DNA of 57,322 bases from Terriglobia bacterium. GTDB taxonomy: Bacteria > Acidobacteriota > Terriglobia > Terriglobales > Acidobacteriaceae. Below the pieces are notes generated by a model, which was not told the origin of the DNA, searched no databases, and saw nothing but the letters and a program-made list of their open reading frames with translations. Where the stretch lies: the NCBI GenBank assembly GCA_020073395.1, contig JAIQFF010000013.1, positions 1 through 57,322 of the forward strand, given 5' to 3'. How positions within the stretch are numbered: the stretch's first letter is position 1; every line of letters begins with the position of its first letter. Shown piece by piece: positions 56,997-57,322 of the stretch. The translations under genes and the position numbers were made by a program.

Positions 56997-57026
56997 TTGA
57001 CCCGTGCTTCAAGCTTGCAGTATTTA
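56997..57026 (+). promoter_or_regulatory. Promoter ahead of the lipoyl-domain gene
   Basis: TTGACC (56997-57002), 18 bases, TATTTA (57021-57026). The best promoter in this part of the window. The operator site D begins two bases after the -10, covering the start of transcription. Confidence 0.65.
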
Positions 57027-57027
57027 G

Positions 57028-57041
57028 CGAACGGACGTTTG
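57028..57041. promoter_or_regulatory. PaaR-type operator, site D
   Basis: CGAACGGACGTTTG, a full match to C-N-AACG-NN-CGTT-N-G, preceded by TTAG as at site A. It abuts the -10 box, a classic repressor position. Confidence 0.7.
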
Positions 57042-57055
57042 ATCGGAGAGGAAGC

Positions 57056-57322
57056 ATCGTAACCACCGTTATAGTCCCGAAATCTGGAGGAGTCACCAGC
57101 ACGAAGGCGGTCGTGGTGCGCTGGCTGAAGCAGGAAGGCGATGCTGTCAAAGCAGGAGACCCGCTCGTCGAATTGGAGACCGAAAAAGTCAGCTACGAAC
57201 TGGAGTCCTCGGCAGCGGGGGTCTTACTGAAGATAATTGCCCAGGAAGCTGCCGAAGTGCCGGTGGGTGATCCCCTCTGCCAGATTGGCGAGCCGAAGGA
57301 CGCGCCCACTCAATCGCGGAAT
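57056..57322 (+). CDS. Lipoyl-domain protein (2-oxoacid dehydrogenase E2-like), 3'-truncated
   Basis: The frame to the window edge reads VTTVIVPKSGGVTSTKAVVV, then WLKQEGDAVKAGDPLVELET, and continues EKVSYELESSAAGVL. This is a lipoyl domain with the modified Lys in LETEKVSYEL, as in E2 subunits of pyruvate-, acetoin- or branched-chain-dehydrogenase complexes. About 89 residues are visible. The start is odd: no ATG, GTG or TTG occurs in frame between the operator and the domain. GGAGAGGA (57045-57052) points to ATC at 57056 as start, or to a miscalled ATG. A later GTG near 57117 would cut the domain. Confidence 0.8.
   Translation, partial: MVTTVIVPKSGGVTSTKAVVVRWLKQEGDAVKAGDPLVELETEKVSYELESSAAGVLLKIIAQEAAEVPVGDPLCQIGEPKDAPTQSRN

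Overview
This window looks like a chromosomal segment of an Acidobacteriota member, probably close to the Koribacter/Terriglobia lineage. That is inference. It rests on the GC-rich coding style, a large Oar-like TonB-dependent receptor with an N-terminal carboxypeptidase-regulatory domain, the CoA-ligase and catabolic gene content, and intergenic DNA full of short dispersed repeats. I see no plasmid, phage, transposase or CRISPR signature.

Layout. 1-2.6 kb: the end of an M28 peptidase and a 3-oxoacid CoA-transferase pair (scoB, scoA). 2.6-8.8 kb: an aromatic amino acid block on the minus strand, in transcription order trpC-trpF-trpB-trpA-aroQ-aroF-tyrA. trpB carries a one-base frameshift. 8.9-18.7 kb: housekeeping and small genes: secreted aldose 1-epimerase, a large secreted protein of unknown function, an orphan Flp-type pilin too short for routine ORF calling, tRNA-Leu(CAG), a free-standing histidine-kinase dimerisation-like domain, OsmC, an NTF2-like protein, a metallo-beta-lactamase/double-rhodanese protein, and threonine ammonia-lyase. 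18.8-25.2 kb: a carbohydrate block (GH5-like hydrolase, amylo-1,6-glucosidase, GH63-like glucosidase). 25.2-25.9 kb: decayed DNA with relics of a VOC-family gene and an ECF sigma factor.

26-39 kb is an aromatic-acid catabolic island: pcaB, a pcaD-pcaC fusion (pcaL), two aldehyde dehydrogenases, an ActP-type symporter with its DUF485 partner, pcaH and pcaG, a PQQ/haem c alcohol dehydrogenase, and a VanA-type Rieske oxygenase. Together they describe a route from lignin-type alcohols and aldehydes (for example vanillyl compounds) to protocatechuate and on to 3-oxoadipate. The scoAB pair could supply the next CoA-transfer step. The island shows erosion: a 60-codon remnant of pobA lies behind the symporter, and a deletion scar has fused the 3' ends of the PQQ dehydrogenase and the Rieske gene. 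The Rieske gene sits in an operon with a tandem-winged-helix methyltransferase and a MetE-core protein, and a second MetE-core gene is transcribed divergently.

43-57 kb is a second catabolic module: TonB receptor, cytochrome c, two AMP-binding CoA ligases, a PaaK-type ligase, a TetR regulator, an amidohydrolase (frameshifted), an HxlR regulator, a saccharopine-dehydrogenase-like protein, a thiolase, and the start of a lipoyl-domain protein. Four copies of one near-palindrome (core CGAACG-GA-CGTTCG) stand at promoters of this module. They match the operator form I recall for TetR-type PaaR regulators. I read the module as one CoA-thioester regulon controlled by the TetR protein at 50.7 kb, with an unknown aromatic or acyl substrate. 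This is the best candidate for an undescribed system here.

Three genes or relics carry one-base losses, each of which could be the shortening of a single-base run by one. Sequencing or assembly error must therefore be excluded before any of them is called a true mutation.
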